This document shows positions 59,766-61,958 of a stretch of 61,958 nt of DNA, piece after piece. Source of the stretch: Bacteriovoracaceae bacterium (lineage in GTDB: Bacteria > Bdellovibrionota > Bacteriovoracia > Bacteriovoracales > Bacteriovoracaceae); the NCBI GenBank assembly GCA_025210745.1, contig JAOARC010000017.1, positions 1-61,958 on the forward strand. Reading direction: 5' to 3'. The notes beneath the pieces are model-generated. The model did no database searches and had not been told where the DNA came from. It saw nothing but the letters and a program-made list of their open reading frames with translations. Positions within the stretch are counted from its first letter, which is position 1; each line of letters starts with the position of its first letter. Made by a program: the position numbers and the translations under genes.

Positions 59766-60941
59766 CTATAAAAGAAAGCTAGGATTCATTAAAGCGATAT
59801 TTCTTGGACTCAAATTTTGATCAAAGATTTGTCTTAATACGACTTGCTTTCCGCGCTCTTGTAAATATAACTTTCGATCTAACAAGATATAGAGCTCTGT
59901 AATACGACCTAATAAGTCTCTTATAAAATCTATATAAAATAATTCTAAAACTCGCTCTTCCTTAATTTTTATATATTCTTCTAAAAATCGAAGATCCACT
60001 TTTTTCTCATAAACAATCGAAACATACTCACTAAAACTTTTAGTATAATCTTTCTCATGACATGCTTTTAATTTATAGTCATTAATTCTTAACTCTTCAG
60101 TAATATAAAGGTGTATAGTATATCGGTATTGCTTAATACGAAATCTTTTTAAAAATTCTTCATATGTGTAAATACTATTTGACCTTGTTGCCAATGTTAA
60201 AGCATGAAATGATAATAAAAGTGGTTTTTTTTTGGCTTCATTAGATATATTCTGTTTCTTTTCTATTTTATGATAACAACATCCAAAGTTTATAATTTCT
60301 GAAGTTTTAGACTCTAAATATAAATCAATGACCTTATTTGAAAGCTCTCCACAACTATGTAATCCGCATATTAGATCGACACTAAAGCTCTTTTCACAAT
60401 TAAATAAGTCTTCATTTATAAATTCTATCTTATCTTTATTCTCATAAATCCATTTCAATATCTTGCTTCGACCTACTTCTTGTAACGAGACATCAATATC
60501 TAAACAATAAGCTTTTTTATCTTTTTTATGTACAAAAACATTACTTAAATGACCGATTCCTCCACCAACATCTAGCATTGTTTTTGACTGACTACGGTCT
60601 AAAAGTGTTTTTAATAAAGATAATTCATGATTTTTTTTAGGTCTTAGTTTTCTTGCTAAAGATGGTTCTAGCTTAGTTGGTATTACATCATATTTTGTAA
60701 CTTTTTCTAGACTTTTAATTTTTTCTAAAAAGGCACAAAAAGCAAAACTAAACTTTTTAGAAGTATATGGATGAGTCGAAAACTGATGAAGTTCTTTTAA
60801 ATTAAGTTTTTTTAAATCATCAAGAAAAGACTTATATATTTTTGGTAGTTCATCAAATGTTTCAAGACATTCTGTCTGCAAAAGAATTTCATGTTCAAAC
60901 AAAAACTTTCTAATTTCATTAAATTTACTTATATCGCTCAC
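59766..60941 (-). CDS. METTL25/RRNAD1-type methyltransferase
   Basis: A protein of 391 residues. Diagnostic blocks for this family are RPKKNHELSLL, MLDVGGGIGHLS (SAM site), ICGLHSCGELSN and INFGCCYHKI. Eukaryotic METTL25 and RRNAD1 share these; bacterial homologues are rare. The N-terminal half is helical with no named domain. It overlaps the upstream radical SAM gene by 4 bases (ATGA), so the pair is co-expressed. Target is unknown. Confidence 0.8.
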   Translation of the reverse strand: MSDISKFNEIRKFLFEHEILLQTECLETFDELPKIYKSFLDDLKKLNLKELHQFSTHPYTSKKFSFAFCAFLEKIKSLEKVTKYDVIPTKLEPSLARKLRPKKNHELSLLKTLLDRSQSKTMLDVGGGIGHLSNVFVHKKDKKAYCLDIDVSLQEVGRSKILKWIYENKDKIEFINEDLFNCEKSFSVDLICGLHSCGELSNKVIDLYLESKTSEIINFGCCYHKIEKKQNISNEAKKKPLLLSFHALTLATRSNSIYTYEEFLKRFRIKQYRYTIHLYITEELRINDYKLKACHEKDYTKSFSEYVSIVYEKKVDLRFLEEYIKIKEERVLELFYIDFIRDLLGRITELYILLDRKLYLQERGKQVVLRQIFDQNLSPRNIALMNPSFLL

Positions 60942-61804
60942 TTTCTAAACCTTGAAATAAAATCACACTTTTGGCATAGGTCCTCAATAAGCTTATTATT
61001 TAAAAAGCCATCTCTTATAGCACAAGTCCTTTTAGAGTTAACAATACTCTCAAAACTTTGTTCAAAAATATTACCAAGGTTTATACAAGCTTCTTTATCA
61101 AGACAACATGGAACAACTTTTCCATCAGCATGGATTCCCATATGTCTTAAGACTCCATTACATCTTCCTCTTGTAGAGACAATTGCATCTTTAGGATCAG
61201 GCCACTTAAACCTTGAATCAAAATGTAGATATACTCTGTTCCATATTTTTTTTGACTTAATATTTGATACATCAACTTGCCTTTTGATTTCAATATTAAG
61301 TTCTTTTTCTATATAGCATAAAATGTCTTCATTCTTATTGCTAGAAGTTGTATCTCCATCATTCCAAAGCCTAAGGTTTATATAAAGCTCAGGTCTAATA
61401 TTGGATGCTTGCTTACAAAAATTAATAATTTTATCTAAATATCCATCAAGGGGTTTATCAGGAAAGTTATCAGTATAACTTTGAAGCGAAAAGTTTATTT
61501 GCCTAACGCTCTTATCAGCTAAAATTCTATCCTGATATCGATTTATTAAAAGTCCATTTGTCGTAATTTGAACTTGTAAATCTTCTTTTTTACATAAATC
61601 TAATTTATCTATAAATTTTGGATGAGCTAGTGGCTCTCCCATTAAATGTAAGCATACCTCATCAGTATAAGGCTTTACTTGTTTTAAGATATGAACAAAT
61701 TGTCTTTCATTCATCGCAAGGTTATCTCGTTCTACCACAGGACAAAAAGAGCATTGAACATTACAAATATTTGAAATTTCTATATAGACCCTATCAAGCT
61801 TCAT
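60938..61804 (-). CDS. radical SAM/SPASM-domain protein
   Basis: A protein of 288 residues. The cluster motif is CNVQCSFC in ISNICNVQCSFCP; LHLMGEPLAHPKF is the SAM-binding region. The C-terminus has a SPASM-like Cys set (RGRCNGVL, VVPCCLD, CAIRD, CQKCDF). SPASM proteins modify peptides or cofactors. It overlaps the METTL25-like gene and the metallophosphoesterase upstream, so the three form an operon. No precursor peptide is visible. Confidence 0.85.
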   Translation of the reverse strand: MKLDRVYIEISNICNVQCSFCPVVERDNLAMNERQFVHILKQVKPYTDEVCLHLMGEPLAHPKFIDKLDLCKKEDLQVQITTNGLLINRYQDRILADKSVRQINFSLQSYTDNFPDKPLDGYLDKIINFCKQASNIRPELYINLRLWNDGDTTSSNKNEDILCYIEKELNIEIKRQVDVSNIKSKKIWNRVYLHFDSRFKWPDPKDAIVSTRGRCNGVLRHMGIHADGKVVPCCLDKEACINLGNIFEQSFESIVNSKRTCAIRDGFLNNKLIEDLCQKCDFISRFRK

Positions 61805-61958
61805 GTCTTAATGTAAGTTCAGTTATTTCACCAGGAATTCCTAGACGATAAGGAGGTCCCCAAAAGCCAGTGCCTCTATTGACATAAAGATCCATGCCTT
61901 TGTGATCATACAGTCCTTTAAGATAAGGCTGAACAAAAGATACTATGATATTCCATGG
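61794..61958 (-). CDS. metallophosphoesterase, C-terminal end (partial)
   Basis: 54 codons in frame from the right edge to TGA at 61794 encode GLYDHKGMDLYVNRGTGFW and GPPYRLGIPGEITELTLR, the conserved end of the YkuE-like calcineurin-fold metallophosphoesterases, which carries one metal-adjacent strand and a Gly-rich loop. The N-terminus and metal ligands lie outside the window. It overlaps the radical SAM gene by 11 bases. Confidence 0.75.
   Translation of the reverse strand, partial: PWNIIVSFVQPYLKGLYDHKGMDLYVNRGTGFWGPPYRLGIPGEITELTLRHEA

Noticed and set aside
1..61958. CRISPR arrays, insertion sequences, reverse transcriptases, restriction or other named defence genes
   Set aside because: No repeat-spacer pattern, transposase, RT or nuclease cassette was found; GGAI and FG-GAP repeats are protein-coding repeats.

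Overview
The window is low-GC DNA, roughly one third G+C by eye. Its gene style (many signal-peptide and lipoprotein genes, FG-GAP and GGAI-repeat surface proteins, a RadD helicase, degenerate signalling domains) suggests a Gram-negative bacterium of the Bdellovibrionota, most like a Bacteriovorax/Halobacteriovorax-type predator. That placement is inference from gene content; no rRNA gene is present.

Bases 1-17,424 are a chromosomal backbone. They hold surface and secreted proteins (FG-GAP protein, GGAI beta-helix protein, coiled-coil and Cys-rich exported proteins, a transglutaminase-like protein), msrA, a glyoxalase-fold protein and radD. A convergent intergenic region follows with a candidate structured RNA, then a 2-oxoacid dehydrogenase E2/E3 pair, a DEDDh exonuclease with a WYL-like tail, a KamA/EpmB-type radical SAM protein and a receiver plus degenerate HD-GYP protein. 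The segment ends at tRNA-Gly(GCC).

Bases ~17,425-56,184 look like a 38.8-kb integrative and conjugative element inserted at the 3' end of that tRNA. The tRNA end and its downstream flank recur imperfectly at 56,175-56,227, next to a tyrosine integrase and excisionase. Matching paired TTGCCA motifs lie just inside both ends. Cargo, left to right: a tandem-HTH regulator with a 46-aa membrane peptide; a cusCBA-like copper/silver efflux operon facing an ECF sigma/anti-sigma pair, with two near-identical ECF-type promoters in between; a long czc-like operon (HME1 RND pump, two CDF exporters, a truncated His-rich adaptor-like protein, two TolC-family proteins, two orphan lipoproteins and a His-rich leader protein); a vapBC module beside a decayed copy of a neighbouring kinase-gene end; and a four-gene signalling operon (NtrC-type regulator, stand-alone DHp-like protein, cyclase-family enzyme, hybrid membrane histidine kinase).

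The signalling operon diverges from the transfer operon. Between them lie a sigma-54 promoter (GG-N10-GC) and three palindromic GTTT/AAAC sites, so the regulator probably switches conjugation on. The transfer operon holds three small proteins (two with zinc-ribbon-like Cys pairs), a large Ca-motif lipoprotein, VirB2/B3/B4/B5/B6/B8/B9/B10-like proteins, a lipoprotein in the VirB7 role, VirD4 and a small MOBC/Replic_Relax-type relaxase. A nested inverted-repeat region (candidate oriT), a possible accessory protein, SSB, excisionase and integrase follow. I found no VirB11 or VirB1.

Bases 56,228-61,958 return to backbone: an unknown protein, a di-heme cytochrome c peroxidase, methyltransferases, an alpha-carbonic anhydrase lipoprotein, a radical SAM/SPASM protein and the 3' end of a metallophosphoesterase gene.
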